A stretch of 64,000 nt of DNA from Streptomyces rubrogriseus (GTDB lineage Bacteria; Actinomycetota; Actinomycetes; Streptomycetales; Streptomycetaceae). The notes under the pieces were generated by a model, which was not told the origin of the DNA, made no database searches, and saw only the letters and a list, made by a program, of their open reading frames with translations. Shown here piece by piece: positions 16,098 to 25,775 of this stretch; position 1 is the first letter of the stretch, and each line of letters starts with the position of its first letter. The position numbers were made by a program, and so were the translations under genes. The DNA lies in assembly GCF_027947575.1 (NCBI RefSeq), contig NZ_CP116256.1:6448001-6512000 (forward strand), written 5' to 3'.

Positions 16098-17315
16098 ATG
16101 CGTTCCACACCTGTGTCCGCCGCGCCACGGCGCGGGCGGCGCACCGCACTCGCCGCCGCCGGTCTGGTCGCCGCGCTCACGCTCACCGCGACCGCCTGCG
16201 GCGGGTCGGAGCAGGACGAGGCCGACGCCAAGCCCGGTGGCGGCACCTCCGGGGCCGCCGAGGCGGGCGGCACCGGTGGCGGCGAGGGCGGGCCGGCGGC
16301 CGGGCTCGCGAACCGGCTCAAGGAGCACGGCATCGACGTCGACCGGTGGAAGGACGGCGGCTGGAAGGACTGGGACCAGGACAAGTGGCTCAGTGAGGCC
16401 AAGGACTTCGTCAACCCGGTGATCGAGGGCCTGTGGGAGCCGGACCGGATGAAGTCCGCGAAGGAGGCCGACAAGACCGTCACCACCAAGGACGCCGCCG
16501 CCGACCAGGGCGCCACCGACCCGGAGCCGGCGCCCGTCGAGGCCGTGGCCGAGGAGAAGCCGTACCACGAGAACGCCGCTCCGGTGGGGAAGGTCTTCTT
16601 CGACTCCCCCGAGGGCTCGATGGTCTGCTCCGGCACGGTGATCAAGGACGTGAACCACCCCGGGAAGTCCAACCTGGTGTGGACGGCGGGCCACTGCGTG
16701 CACGCGGGCGGCAGCGGCGGCTGGTACCGCAACATCGCCTTCGTCCCGTCGTACAACGACTACGGCAAGTCCGAGGCGGAACTGGCGAACGCGACGACCA
16801 CCGAGATGGCGCCGTACGGCACCTGGTGGGCCGACTGGGCGGCGACCTCGGACCAGTGGATCAAGGGCGGTTCGGAGAGCGGCGGTGACGGGGCCGCGTA
16901 CGACTACTCGGTGCTGCACGTGAAGCCCGAGCAGGGCGGCAAGTCGCTGGAGGAGACCGTCGGCGCCGCGCTGGAGGTGGACTTCTCCGCCCCCTCGGCG
17001 ACCGAGGTGTCCAGCATGGGTGCCTGGGGCTACCCGGCGGCCGCGCCGTACAACGGCCTGGAGATGTTCAAGTGCGTCGACCGGCCCGGCCGGCTGTCGC
17101 TGAGCCCGTCGCTGCCGACGATGTACCGCATCGGCTGCACCATGACCGGCGGCTCGTCCGGCGGCGGCTGGTTCCGGGTGGTGGACGGCGAGACCAGGCT
17201 GGTCTCGAACACCTCGATCGGCCCGCTGGAGAACACCTGGCTGGCGGGCCCGCAGCTCGGCCCGTCGGCCGAGGCGATGTACCAGAACATGAGCAAGACG
17301 TACGGCGGTCAGTGA
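16098..17315 (+). CDS. Secreted trypsin-like serine protease lipoprotein (second of a tandem pair)
   Basis: 405 residues; ATG at 16098 after GGGGG. It has the same architecture as the upstream gene: basic N-terminus, hydrophobic core, TATAC lipobox (Cys34), a segment with KEHGIDVDRWKDGGWKDW that is nearly shared with the paralogue, then the protease domain with His in WTAGHCVH, Asp in YDYSVLHV and Ser in GGSSGGGW. The long shared stretches show a tandem duplication. The main differences are the linker after the lipobox and parts of the C-terminal half. A strong terminator follows, so the transcript ends here. Confidence 0.86.
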   Translation: MRSTPVSAAPRRGRRTALAAAGLVAALTLTATACGGSEQDEADAKPGGGTSGAAEAGGTGGGEGGPAAGLANRLKEHGIDVDRWKDGGWKDWDQDKWLSEAKDFVNPVIEGLWEPDRMKSAKEADKTVTTKDAAADQGATDPEPAPVEAVAEEKPYHENAAPVGKVFFDSPEGSMVCSGTVIKDVNHPGKSNLVWTAGHCVHAGGSGGWYRNIAFVPSYNDYGKSEAELANATTTEMAPYGTWWADWAATSDQWIKGGSESGGDGAAYDYSVLHVKPEQGGKSLEETVGAALEVDFSAPSATEVSSMGAWGYPAAAPYNGLEMFKCVDRPGRLSLSPSLPTMYRIGCTMTGGSSGGGWFRVVDGETRLVSNTSIGPLENTWLAGPQLGPSAEAMYQNMSKTYGGQ

Positions 17316-17345
17316 CCCGTACGGGATCCGTACGGATCCGCACGT

Positions 17346-17391
17346 GACCGAGGGCCCGTCCCCTGCCGCGGCAGGGGACGGGCCCTCGGTC
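17346..17391. terminator. Strong bidirectional terminator
   Basis: Perfect 21-base arms (17346-17366 and 17371-17391) around a CGCG loop lie between the second protease gene and the convergent hflX. Confidence 0.92.
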
Positions 17392-17420
17392 GGTCGGCCT
17401 GCTGTTCGGCCGCGCGGGTC

Positions 17421-18914
17421 TCAGGCGAGCGGTGCCGGAACGTACGGCGCGAACTCCGCCGCCAGCTCCTCGTGCACCCGCACCTTGAGCAGGGTGCCCT
17501 CCGGGGTGTGCTCCTCGGAGATCACCTCGCCCTCGTCGTGGGCGCGGGCCACCAGCTTGCCGTGGGTGTACGGCACGAGCGCCTCGATCTCGACCGAGGG
17601 ACGCGGCAGCTCGTTGTCGATCAGGGCGAGCAGCTGGTCGATGTTCTGGCCGGTGCGCGCCGAGACGGCGATGGCCCGCTTCTCGATCCGCAGCAGCCGC
17701 TGGAGCACCAGCGGGTCGGCCATGTCGGCCTTGTTGATCACGACGATCTCGGGCACGTCGGTGGCGCCGACGTCCCTGATCACCTCGCGCACGGCGGCCA
17801 GCTGCTCCTCCGGGACGGGGTGCGAACCGTCGACCACGTGGAGGATCAGGTCGGAGTCGCCGACCTCCTCCATCGTGGAGCGGAACGCCTCGACCAGGTG
17901 GTGCGGCAGGTGCCGGACGAAGCCGACGGTGTCGGCCAGGGTGTACAGCCGCCCGCTCGGGGTCTCGGCCCGGCGCACGGTCGGGTCGAGAGTCGCGAAC
18001 AGGGCGTTCTCCACCAGCACGCCCGCGCCCGTGAGGCGGTTGAGCAGCGAGGACTTGCCGGCGTTGGTGTAGCCCGCGATGGCGACGGAGGGCACCTTGT
18101 GACGCTTGCGCTCCTGGCGCTTGATCTCGCGGCCGGTCTTCATCTCCGCGATCTCCCGGCGCATCTTCGCCATCTTCTCGCGGATCCGGCGCCGGTCCGT
18201 CTCGATCTTGGTCTCACCGGGACCACGGGTGGCGAGGCCGCCGCCCTTGCCGCCGCCCATCTGCCGGGACAGCGACTGACCCCAGCCGCGCAGCCTCGGC
18301 AGCATGTACTGCATCTGCGCGAGCGCGACCTGCGCCTTGCCCTCTCGGGACTTGGCGTGCTGGGCGAAGATGTCCAGGATCAGGGCCGTGCGGTCGATGA
18401 CCTTGACCTTGACGACGTCCTCGAGGTGGATCAGCTGTCCCGGGCTCAGCTCACCGTCGCAGATGACGGTGTCAGCGCCCGTGTCGAGCACGACGTCCCG
18501 CAGCTCCTCGGCCTTGCCGGAGCCGATGTAGGTGGCGGCGTCGGGCTTGTCGCGGCGCTGGACGACGCCGTCGAGCACGAGCGCACCCGCCGTCTCCGCG
18601 AGGGCGGCCAGCTCGGCCAGGGAGTTCTCCGCGTCCTGCACGGTGCCCGAGGTCCAGACGCCGACGAGGACGACCCGCTCCAGCCGGAGCTGGCGGTACT
18701 CGACCTCGGTGACGTCCTCGAGCTCGGTGGAGAGGCCCGCCACGCGGCGCAGGGCCGCGCGGTCGGAGCGGTCGAACTGCTCACCGTCCCACTGCGAGTC
18801 GTTTCCGCGGTTCCAGGCGACGTCCTCTTCCATCAGGGCATCGGCCCGGAGGCCCTCGGGATAGGTCTGCTCGAGACGCTTGGTGTCCTGGGAGGGGGAA
18901 GAAGAGGAGGTCAT
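17421..18914 (-). CDS. hflX: Ribosome-associated GTPase HflX
   Basis: 497 residues. The N-terminal HflX domain (about 65-250) contains the glycine-rich MGGGKGGGLATRGPGETKIE linker. The GTPase domain has G1 GYTNAGKSS near 280, DPTVR (G2), DTVGFVRHLPHH (G3) and NKAD (G4). A helical C-terminal domain follows. HflX binds 50S subunits and splits stalled or hibernating ribosomes under stress. The ATG is preceded by AAGGA. It stands alone on the minus strand, 146 bases after the peptidase stop. Confidence 0.96.
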   Translation of the reverse strand: MTSSSSPSQDTKRLEQTYPEGLRADALMEEDVAWNRGNDSQWDGEQFDRSDRAALRRVAGLSTELEDVTEVEYRQLRLERVVLVGVWTSGTVQDAENSLAELAALAETAGALVLDGVVQRRDKPDAATYIGSGKAEELRDVVLDTGADTVICDGELSPGQLIHLEDVVKVKVIDRTALILDIFAQHAKSREGKAQVALAQMQYMLPRLRGWGQSLSRQMGGGKGGGLATRGPGETKIETDRRRIREKMAKMRREIAEMKTGREIKRQERKRHKVPSVAIAGYTNAGKSSLLNRLTGAGVLVENALFATLDPTVRRAETPSGRLYTLADTVGFVRHLPHHLVEAFRSTMEEVGDSDLILHVVDGSHPVPEEQLAAVREVIRDVGATDVPEIVVINKADMADPLVLQRLLRIEKRAIAVSARTGQNIDQLLALIDNELPRPSVEIEALVPYTHGKLVARAHDEGEVISEEHTPEGTLLKVRVHEELAAEFAPYVPAPLA

Positions 18915-19060
18915 TGGATCCTTACGTAGCTGGGAAGGGGTCGGCGCGGCGGACGGGCCGCGACATCGTGTACAACGTGCGAACGACCGGGGAGATTCCC
19001 GGGGCCCGTACCGCGCCGTCCCGAAGATGGTCGCACGGCACGGGCCGTCTCGTCACCGGC

Positions 19061-20599
19061 TTATTCCCCGTCTGCGTTCCGGGACGCCTTGGCGGGCCGC
19101 TTCCCCGCGGCCTTCTCGACGGGGTTCTGCTTCCAGTCCGGGTGGCCGGGCATCGGCGGGGTCTTCGCGCCGTACAGCCAGGCCTGGAAGAAGCCGCCCA
19201 GGTCCCGGCCGGAGGTCTCGGAGGCGAGCCGGACGAAGTCGGCGGTCGTCGCCGTGCCGTCCTGGTTGCGGGCGACCCACGCGCGCTCGACGCGTTCGAA
19301 GGCGGGGCTGCCGATCTCCTGGCGCAGGGCGTAGAGCACGAGCGCGCCGCCGTCGTAGACGTTGGCGCGGAAGATCCCGGTCTTGCTGCCGTTCTTCGGC
19401 GGCTTGGGGGCGGCGGGGGGTCCGCCCGCCGTGCGCCAGCGGTCGGAGGCCCCGTAGGCGGCCTTCATACGGGCCGCCACGGGCTTGTCCGCGGTCTCCT
19501 CCGCGTACAGCGCCTCGTACCAGGTGGCGTGGCCCTCGTTGAGCCACAGGTCGGACCAGGTGGCCGGGCTGACGCTGTTGCCGAACCACGAGTGGGCCAG
19601 CTCGTGCACCATGATCGACTCGACGTACCACTTCGGGTAGGCCGGCTCGGTGAACAGCTCCCGCTCGAAGAGGGTGAGCGTCTGGGTCTCGAGTTCGAAG
19701 CCGGTGGTGGCGTCGGCCATGAGCAGGCCGTACGTCTCGAAGGGGTAGCGCCCGACCTTCTGCTCCATCCACGTGATCTGGCCGGGGGTCTTCTCCAGCC
19801 ACGGTTCGAGCGCCGCGCGGTGCTCGGTCGGCACCACGTCCCGGACGGGCAGTCCGTGCGGCCCGGCGCGGTGCAGCACCGTGGAGCGGCCGATGGACAC
19901 CTGGGCCAGTTCGGTGGCCATGGGGTGGGGGCTCCGGTAGGTCCAGGTGGTCGATCCGCCGGTGCGGTCCACGCGGGTCGGCAGGCCGTTCGCGACGGCC
20001 GTGAGCCCGTCGGGGGCGGTGATGTGGAAGGTGAACCGCGCCTTGTCGGAGGGATGGTCGTTGCAGGGGAACACCAGGTGGGCGACGTCCGCCTGGTTGG
20101 CCATGGCGAGTCCGTCGGCGGTGCGCACCCAGCCGCCCGGACGGTCCTCGGAATACACCGGGTCGCTGCTGTGCCGCACGGTGATCCGCGTCCAGTCGCC
20201 CTCGTCGAGCGCGTCCTCGGGCGTCACGACGAGGTCCTCGCCCGCGGTGGCGAAGCCGGCGGGTTCGCCGTCGACCTCGACCGAGTCGACCTTCCCGTGG
20301 GCGAAGTCGAGGTTGATCCGGTCCAGGTCGGCGGTGGTCCGTGCCTCGATGGTGGTGACGGCCTTCAGCGGCTCGTCGTTGCTGCCGGAGTAGGTGAAGG
20401 AGAGGTCGTACGCCGCCACGTCGTACCCGGGGTTGCCCAGCTGCGGGAAGAGACGGTCGCCGACGCCCAGCGGGGTCGGCGGGGCGCTCGCGGCGACCAG
20501 GCAGACGGAGACGGCGGAGGCGAGCAGCGCCACGGCCCTGAGCCGGCGCCGGGGACGTGCGCGGAGTCGCGGAGTCGGGGGGTGAGGGGTGTGCGGCAT
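19061..20599 (-). CDS. Secreted M1-family zinc metallopeptidase
   Basis: 512 residues. An Arg-rich N-terminus and hydrophobic core ending at VAASA form a Sec signal peptide. The family M1 zinc site is HELAHSWFGN with the third ligand in NEGHATWYE. The substrate-gating region corresponding to GAMEN reads FELETQT, a variant known in this branch. Family members are aminopeptidases; this one acts outside the cell or on the wall. The ATG at 20599 has only a GGGGG directly before it, so the start is not certain. The last residues are Lys/Ala-rich. Confidence 0.9.
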   Translation of the reverse strand: MPHTPHPPTPRLRARPRRRLRAVALLASAVSVCLVAASAPPTPLGVGDRLFPQLGNPGYDVAAYDLSFTYSGSNDEPLKAVTTIEARTTADLDRINLDFAHGKVDSVEVDGEPAGFATAGEDLVVTPEDALDEGDWTRITVRHSSDPVYSEDRPGGWVRTADGLAMANQADVAHLVFPCNDHPSDKARFTFHITAPDGLTAVANGLPTRVDRTGGSTTWTYRSPHPMATELAQVSIGRSTVLHRAGPHGLPVRDVVPTEHRAALEPWLEKTPGQITWMEQKVGRYPFETYGLLMADATTGFELETQTLTLFERELFTEPAYPKWYVESIMVHELAHSWFGNSVSPATWSDLWLNEGHATWYEALYAEETADKPVAARMKAAYGASDRWRTAGGPPAAPKPPKNGSKTGIFRANVYDGGALVLYALRQEIGSPAFERVERAWVARNQDGTATTADFVRLASETSGRDLGGFFQAWLYGAKTPPMPGHPDWKQNPVEKAAGKRPAKASRNADGE

Positions 20600-20684
20600 C
20601 CCCCACGGCTATCAGCGCGCGCGTGCCCGACGGCGACGGCGCGCGCCCGGGGCACCCGAACGGGTCCCCGCGCGGTATGCCGGA

Positions 20685-22862
20685 TCACGCGCCGGTCGGT
20701 TGCGGCTGGGCCCGGCTGACGTCGTAGACGCCGGCCACGTCGCGCATGGCGCGCATGAGGGCGGGCAGCCGGGCGGCGTCCGGGAGTACGACGGTGTAGC
20801 TGTGCCGGACCCGCTGGCGGTCCGGGGGTTCGACGGTCGCGGAGACGATCTCGGCGCCTTCGAGGGCCATGGCCTCGGTGAGGTCGGCCAGGAGGTGCGG
20901 GCGGCCGAACGATTCGGCGAGCAGGGTCACCCGGCACCCGGTGCTCTCCCCCCAGCGCACACCGACCTCCGCGCGCCCGGTGCTCTTCATACGCGCCACC
21001 ACCGCGCACTGGGCGCGGTGCACGGTCACCACGCCTCCGCGCACGGCGAAACCGGTGATCTCGTCCGGCGGTACGGGGGTGCAGCAGCCGGCCAGCCGTA
21101 CGGTCGCGCCCGGCGGGTCGACGAGGACGTCCGCGGCGGCGGGGCGGGCGGGTGCGGCGTCCGGGGCCGGGCGCGGCGCGTCCGGGTGGGCGTGGGGCTC
21201 GGGTACGGCGGGTCCGCGGGGCGGCTCCTGCACCTCGGGCGCCGCTTCCGGGTGGGCGGCGAGCCTGCGCTGGATGGCGATCCGCGCGGCCGGGGTGTGG
21301 GCGTGCTCCAGCCACTCCCTGGAGGGCTCGGAGGCGGGGTCCTGGCCCATCAGGAGCTGCACGGTGTCGCCGTCCCGCAGCACCGTGCTCATGGGCGCCA
21401 GCCGCCCGTTGACCCGGGCGCCGATGGTCGCGTGGGCGTCCTCGCCGTACTGGGCGTAGGCGGCGTCCACGCAGGTCGCGCCGTCGGGCAGGCCGAGGGT
21501 GCCGCCGTCGGGGCGGAAGACGGTGATCTCGCGGTCCTGGGCGAGGTCCTCGCGGAGGGTGGACCAGAAGGTGTCCGGGTCGGGGGCGCCGCGCTGCCAG
21601 TCGAGCAGCCGGGAGAGCCAGCCGGGCCGGGTGGGGTCGGCGCGCTCGCCGTCGCCCGCGCTCTGCTCCTCCGCCGGAGGCGCGTACGGGTTGCCGAGCG
21701 CGACCACGCCGGCCTCGGCGACCTTGTGCATCTGGTGGGTGCGGATGAGGACTTCGACGACCTGGCCGTCCTCCGCGCGGGCCACCGCCGTGTGCAGCGA
21801 CTGGTAGAGGTTGAACTTGGGGACGGCGATGAAGTCCTTGAACTCCGAGACGACGGGCGTCATACAGGTGTGCAGCTCACCGAGGACGGCGTAGCAGTCG
21901 GCGTCCTCCTGGACGAGCACCAGGAGGCGGCCGAAGTCCGCGCCGCGGAGCGTGCCGCGCTTGCGGGAGACACGGTGTACCGAGACGAAGTGCCGCGGGC
22001 GGATGAGGACTTCGGCCTGGATGTCGGCCTCGCGCAGCACGCCCCGCACCTCGTCGGCGACCGCGGCGAGCGGGTCGTCCGCGCGGGCGGCGTTCTCCTG
22101 GACCAGCTCCCGCGTGTGGGCGTACTCCTCGGGGTGCATGACCGCGAAGACGAGGTCCTCCAGCTCGGACTTGAGCGCCTGGACGCCGAGCCGTTCGGCG
22201 AGCGGGATGAGGACGTCGCGGGTGACCTTGGCGATGCGTTCCTGTTTCTCGCGGCGCATGACACCGAGGGTGCGCATGTTGTGCAGCCGGTCGGCCAGTT
22301 TGATCGACATCACGCGGACGTCGTTGCCGGTGGCGAGGAGCATCTTGCGGAAGGTCTCGGGCTCGGCGGCGGCGCCGTAGTCGACCTTCTCCAGCTTGGT
22401 GACGCCGTCCACGAGGTAGCGGACCTCGGCGCCGAACTGCTCGCCGACCTGCTCGAGCGTCACCTCGGTGTCCTCGACGGTGTCGTGGAGGAGCGAGGCG
22501 GTCAGGGTGGTGGTCTCCGCGCCCAGTTCGGCGAGGATCAGGGTGACGGCGAGCGGGTGGGTGATGTACGGCTCGCCGCTCTTGCGCATCTGCCCGCGGT
22601 GCGAGGACTCGGCCAGGACGTAGGCGCGGCGCAGCGGGTCGAGGTCGGCGTCGGGGTGGTGGGCGCGGTGGGCCTCGACGACGTGGCCGATGGCGTCGGG
22701 CAGGCCACGGCTGCGGGGGGCGGAGCCGAGCAGGGCGGCCCGGCCGAGGCGGCGCAGGTCGATCCGGGGTCGGGCCTTCCTGCGGGGCGCCGGCGTGACG
22801 GCACCGGTGGCCGCGGGCGGCACGGGTCCCGGGCTCGCTGGATTCACGGCCTCCGCATTCAT
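20685..22862 (-). CDS. rshA: RelA/SpoT homologue (RshA-type (p)ppGpp enzyme)
   Basis: 725 residues from the ATG at 22862, chosen for the upstream GGAGG; a 17-residue longer frame lacks one. The order is: disordered Pro/Ala N-terminus, HD hydrolase domain with HDTVEDT, synthetase-like domain, TGS domain, a Pro-rich linker, the conserved GCCTPVPPD region and a C-terminal ACT domain. The HD site looks intact. In the synthetase region the catalytic Asp and the Glu of EVLIRT align, but the usual DLxxIR and SIYxKM motifs are changed to DFGRLL and SVHRVS. The protein resembles rshA, described in S. coelicolor as a second relA/spoT homologue. It may act mainly as a hydrolase (inference). Confidence 0.9.
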   Translation of the reverse strand: MNAEAVNPASPGPVPPAATGAVTPAPRRKARPRIDLRRLGRAALLGSAPRSRGLPDAIGHVVEAHRAHHPDADLDPLRRAYVLAESSHRGQMRKSGEPYITHPLAVTLILAELGAETTTLTASLLHDTVEDTEVTLEQVGEQFGAEVRYLVDGVTKLEKVDYGAAAEPETFRKMLLATGNDVRVMSIKLADRLHNMRTLGVMRREKQERIAKVTRDVLIPLAERLGVQALKSELEDLVFAVMHPEEYAHTRELVQENAARADDPLAAVADEVRGVLREADIQAEVLIRPRHFVSVHRVSRKRGTLRGADFGRLLVLVQEDADCYAVLGELHTCMTPVVSEFKDFIAVPKFNLYQSLHTAVARAEDGQVVEVLIRTHQMHKVAEAGVVALGNPYAPPAEEQSAGDGERADPTRPGWLSRLLDWQRGAPDPDTFWSTLREDLAQDREITVFRPDGGTLGLPDGATCVDAAYAQYGEDAHATIGARVNGRLAPMSTVLRDGDTVQLLMGQDPASEPSREWLEHAHTPAARIAIQRRLAAHPEAAPEVQEPPRGPAVPEPHAHPDAPRPAPDAAPARPAAADVLVDPPGATVRLAGCCTPVPPDEITGFAVRGGVVTVHRAQCAVVARMKSTGRAEVGVRWGESTGCRVTLLAESFGRPHLLADLTEAMALEGAEIVSATVEPPDRQRVRHSYTVVLPDAARLPALMRAMRDVAGVYDVSRAQPQPTGA

Positions 22863-23108
22863 GGGCACCTCCGGCTGCGCGGACCGGCGGACGGGGAATC
22901 CCAGGGCGGACACGGCTCAGGGGATGCTGTCGGTCCCCCGTCCGGGCCGGTGCTTGATGCTATCGAGCCCATCACGTGCGGCCGACCGCCTCTCGCCGAG
23001 CGTGAAACGGATCACCCATTCGAGCGATGGTCCGAGGGTTTACGTTTTCGCACTGAGTGTCATGGACCGAGCTGTGGTTCACCGCGGTCCGGGTGACCGG
23101 GTCGTGGT

Positions 23109-23978
23109 TCAGGCGAGTACCCCTTCCAGCCAGGCGGAGTCGAACTCGCCCTCCGCGACGATCACGGCCGGCCCCGTCATCTCGATCTCGCCGTCCGGGC
23201 GCTCGGTGATCACCAGGGTGCCGCCGGGCACGTCGACGGTGTAGGTGGCCGGGGTTCCGGTGGCCGCGGGGTCGAGGCCGTCCCGGCGGGCGGTGGCGAC
23301 GGCGACGGCGCACGCGCCCGTACCGCAGGAGCGGGTCTCGCCGGAGCCGCGCTCGTGCACGCGCATCGCGACGTGGCGGGGGCCCCGGTCGACCACGAAC
23401 TCGACGTTGACCCCGTCCGGATAGGCACCGGCGGGCGCGTGGGAGGGCGGGGCGTACAGGTCGCCCGCGTGGGCGAGGTCGGCGACGAAGGCGACCGCGT
23501 GCGGGTTGCCCATGTTCACGTTCCGCGCGGGCCAGTCTCGCTCCCCCACGCTCACCTCGACGTCGCCCTCGGGCAGCAGCGCCCGGCCCATGCCGACGGT
23601 GACGTCGCCGTTCTTGGCGATGTGCACGGTCTTCACGCCCCCGCGGGTGGCGACGGCGAGGTCTCCCTCGGTGACGTGCCCGGCGTGCTGGAGGTAGCGC
23701 GCGAAGACCCGCACGCCGTTGCCGCACATCTCCGCGACCGAGCCGTCGCCGTTGCGGTAGTCCATGAACCACTCCGCCTCGGCGGCCATGCCCCGGGCCT
23801 CGGGGTGCGCCGCGGACCGCACCACGTGCAGCAGCCCGTCCCCGCCGAGGCCCGCTCGGCGGTCGCACAGGGCGGCGACGGCGGCGGGGGGCAGGTCGAG
23901 GGCGTTCTCCGGGTCGGGAACGATCACGAAGTCGTTCTCGGTGCCGTGACCCTTGAGGAAGGCGATCCGCGTGCTCAT
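23109..23978 (-). CDS. dapF: Diaminopimelate epimerase
   Basis: 289 residues. The enzyme interconverts LL- and meso-diaminopimelate in the lysine and peptidoglycan pathway; Streptomyces walls contain the LL isomer. The two catalytic cysteines are in EMCGNGVR and RSCGTGACAV. Other signatures are the N-terminal KGHGTENDFV, DYRNGDGS and GNPHAV. The ATG has GAGGA almost touching it, so spacing is tight. The gene lies alone between rshA and a small membrane protein, all on the minus strand. Confidence 0.97.
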   Translation of the reverse strand: MSTRIAFLKGHGTENDFVIVPDPENALDLPPAAVAALCDRRAGLGGDGLLHVVRSAAHPEARGMAAEAEWFMDYRNGDGSVAEMCGNGVRVFARYLQHAGHVTEGDLAVATRGGVKTVHIAKNGDVTVGMGRALLPEGDVEVSVGERDWPARNVNMGNPHAVAFVADLAHAGDLYAPPSHAPAGAYPDGVNVEFVVDRGPRHVAMRVHERGSGETRSCGTGACAVAVATARRDGLDPAATGTPATYTVDVPGGTLVITERPDGEIEMTGPAVIVAEGEFDSAWLEGVLA

Positions 23979-24050
23979 TCCTCGATCGTACGGGGTGGGT
24001 GCACCGCGACGACGAGGGGCGGAGCGGAGGCCGGGGGCGGGAGGGCCCCG

Positions 24051-24548
24051 TCAGCCCCGCAGGCGGGCGACCCGCCACACGGCCAGGACGACGACCGCGG
24101 CGACCGCCAGGGCGTACACGAGGATCGTCCGCCAGTCGGCTCGGCGCCCCGAGCCGCGCTGGGGCAGGCCCGGCCAGGTGTAGCCGACCCGGCGGGCGGC
24201 CATCATGCCCCAGCCGGCCGCGCAGGAGCAGATCAGCAGTCCCAGCATGGCGATCACGGCGCCGCTGTCGCCGAAGTCGAAGGCGAGCGGGAAGGCGAAC
24301 ATCAGGGAGCCGAGCGCGGCCAGGCACACGATGGGCGCGAGCTGCCAGATCCGCAGCCGGCGCTGGGGCCGCAACTCGACCTCGACCTCGTCGCCGTACA
24401 TCTCGGCGGGCGCGGGGCCGTCGGCGACGCCGTCCGGCGTCTCGTCGGGACCGTCGGGGCTCAGGGCGCCGCCGTCCGGCTCCGGTCCGCCGTGGTCGGC
24501 GGTGCCGTGTTCGGTGCTCGGTGCGGTGTCGCGAGGGCCGGCCTCCAT
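24051..24548 (-). CDS. Small conserved integral membrane protein
   Basis: 165 residues from ATG at 24548 with GGGAGG upstream. An acidic, Gly/Pro/Asp-rich cytoplasmic N-terminus (about 60 residues) precedes three predicted membrane helices: APIVCLAALGSLMFAFPLAF, VIAMLGLLICSCAAGWGMM and TILVYALAVAAVVVLAVW. There is no recognisable catalytic motif. The gene lies between miaA and dapF. Function unknown. Confidence 0.75.
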   Translation of the reverse strand: MEAGPRDTAPSTEHGTADHGGPEPDGGALSPDGPDETPDGVADGPAPAEMYGDEVEVELRPQRRLRIWQLAPIVCLAALGSLMFAFPLAFDFGDSGAVIAMLGLLICSCAAGWGMMAARRVGYTWPGLPQRGSGRRADWRTILVYALAVAAVVVLAVWRVARLRG

Positions 24549-24655
24549 CGCCACGCGCCCTCCCAACTAGGACTCACTCGGTCGATCGAAGCTCGATGAT
24601 GGCACGCCGCCGAAGGCCCGGATGACGGCCGGGGCGTCCCGATGCCATCACGTGA

Positions 24656-25594
24656 TCAGGCTGTAACCGGTCGTTCGACCAACGACAGGGCGAGTCGCGG
24701 AAGTTCCGTGCGATCCGCCACACCCCCACTCAACCAGTGCACCCGCGGGTCGCGCCTGAACCACGAATCCTGACGGCGCGCGAAGCGCTTGGTGGCACGG
24801 ACGGTCTCGGCGCGCGCCTCGTCGAGCGTGCACTCGCCGGCGAGCGCCGCGAGGACCTGCTGGTAGCCGAGCGCGCGGGACGCCGTACGCCCCTCGCGCA
24901 ACCCCTGCGCCTCCAGTGCGCGCACCTCGTCGACCAGACCGGCCTCCCACATCCGGTCGACGCGCAGGGCGATGCGCTCGTGCAGCTCGGGGCGGGCCAC
25001 GTCGACGCCGATCTGCACGGTGTCGTAGACGGAGTCGTGACCGGGGAGGTTGGCGGTGAAGGGCCGGCCGGTGATCTCGATCACCTCGAGGGCGCGCACG
25101 ATGCGGCGCCCGTTGCTGGGCAGGATGGCCCGCGCCGCCTCCGGGTCGGCGAGGGCCAGCCGGGCGTGCAGCGCACCCGGGCCGCGCAGTTCCAGCTCCT
25201 CCTCGAGGCGGGCCCTGATCTCCGGGTCGGTACCGGGGAACTCCAGGTTGTCGACGGCCCCGCGGACGTAGAGACCGGAACCGCCGACGAGGATCGGCCA
25301 GCGTCCTTCGGCGAGCAGCGCGTCGATCCGCTCGCGCGCGAGGCGCTGGTACTCGGCGACGGACGCCGTGACCGTCACGTCCCAGATGTCGAGCAAATGG
25401 TGCGGGACGCCACCGCGTTCCTCGGGCGTCAGTTTGGCGGTGCCGATGTCCATCCCTCGGTAGAGCTGCATGGAGTCGGCGTTGACGACCTCGCCGCCGA
25501 GCCGCTCGGCCAGGAAGACGCCCAGATCGGACTTTCCGGCCGCGGTGGGTCCGACTACGGCGATGACGCGGGGGGCGGGGGGTGCGCTGCTCAC
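24656..25594 (-). CDS. miaA: tRNA dimethylallyltransferase
   Basis: 312 residues, GTG start. It adds a dimethylallyl group to A37 of tRNAs that read UNN codons, before MiaB methylthiolation. The P-loop GPTAAGKS is at 15-22; DSMQLYRGMDIGTAK and the catalytic LVGGSGLYVR follow, then SNGRRIVRALEV. In Streptomyces miaA also affects development through tRNA-Leu(UUA) modification (known for S. coelicolor). Its partner miaB is about 1.7 kb away with two small genes and a dioxygenase-like gene between them. Confidence 0.97.
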   Translation of the reverse strand: MSSAPPAPRVIAVVGPTAAGKSDLGVFLAERLGGEVVNADSMQLYRGMDIGTAKLTPEERGGVPHHLLDIWDVTVTASVAEYQRLARERIDALLAEGRWPILVGGSGLYVRGAVDNLEFPGTDPEIRARLEEELELRGPGALHARLALADPEAARAILPSNGRRIVRALEVIEITGRPFTANLPGHDSVYDTVQIGVDVARPELHERIALRVDRMWEAGLVDEVRALEAQGLREGRTASRALGYQQVLAALAGECTLDEARAETVRATKRFARRQDSWFRRDPRVHWLSGGVADRTELPRLALSLVERPVTA

Positions 25595-25775
25595 CGCACC
25601 AGTCTCGCAAACCTCTCACCTCGCCCTCGAACGAGTTACGTGACGGTCCGCGTCCGGGGTCGTTGCCCGTTGCGAGGTTCCCGCTCCCGGGCCACCGGGT
25701 CATGGCCCCGGCCACGCGAACGGACGCACCGGATGCCGCGGGATTTCGCCCGCACGAGTAACGTATGGAGTTGAT

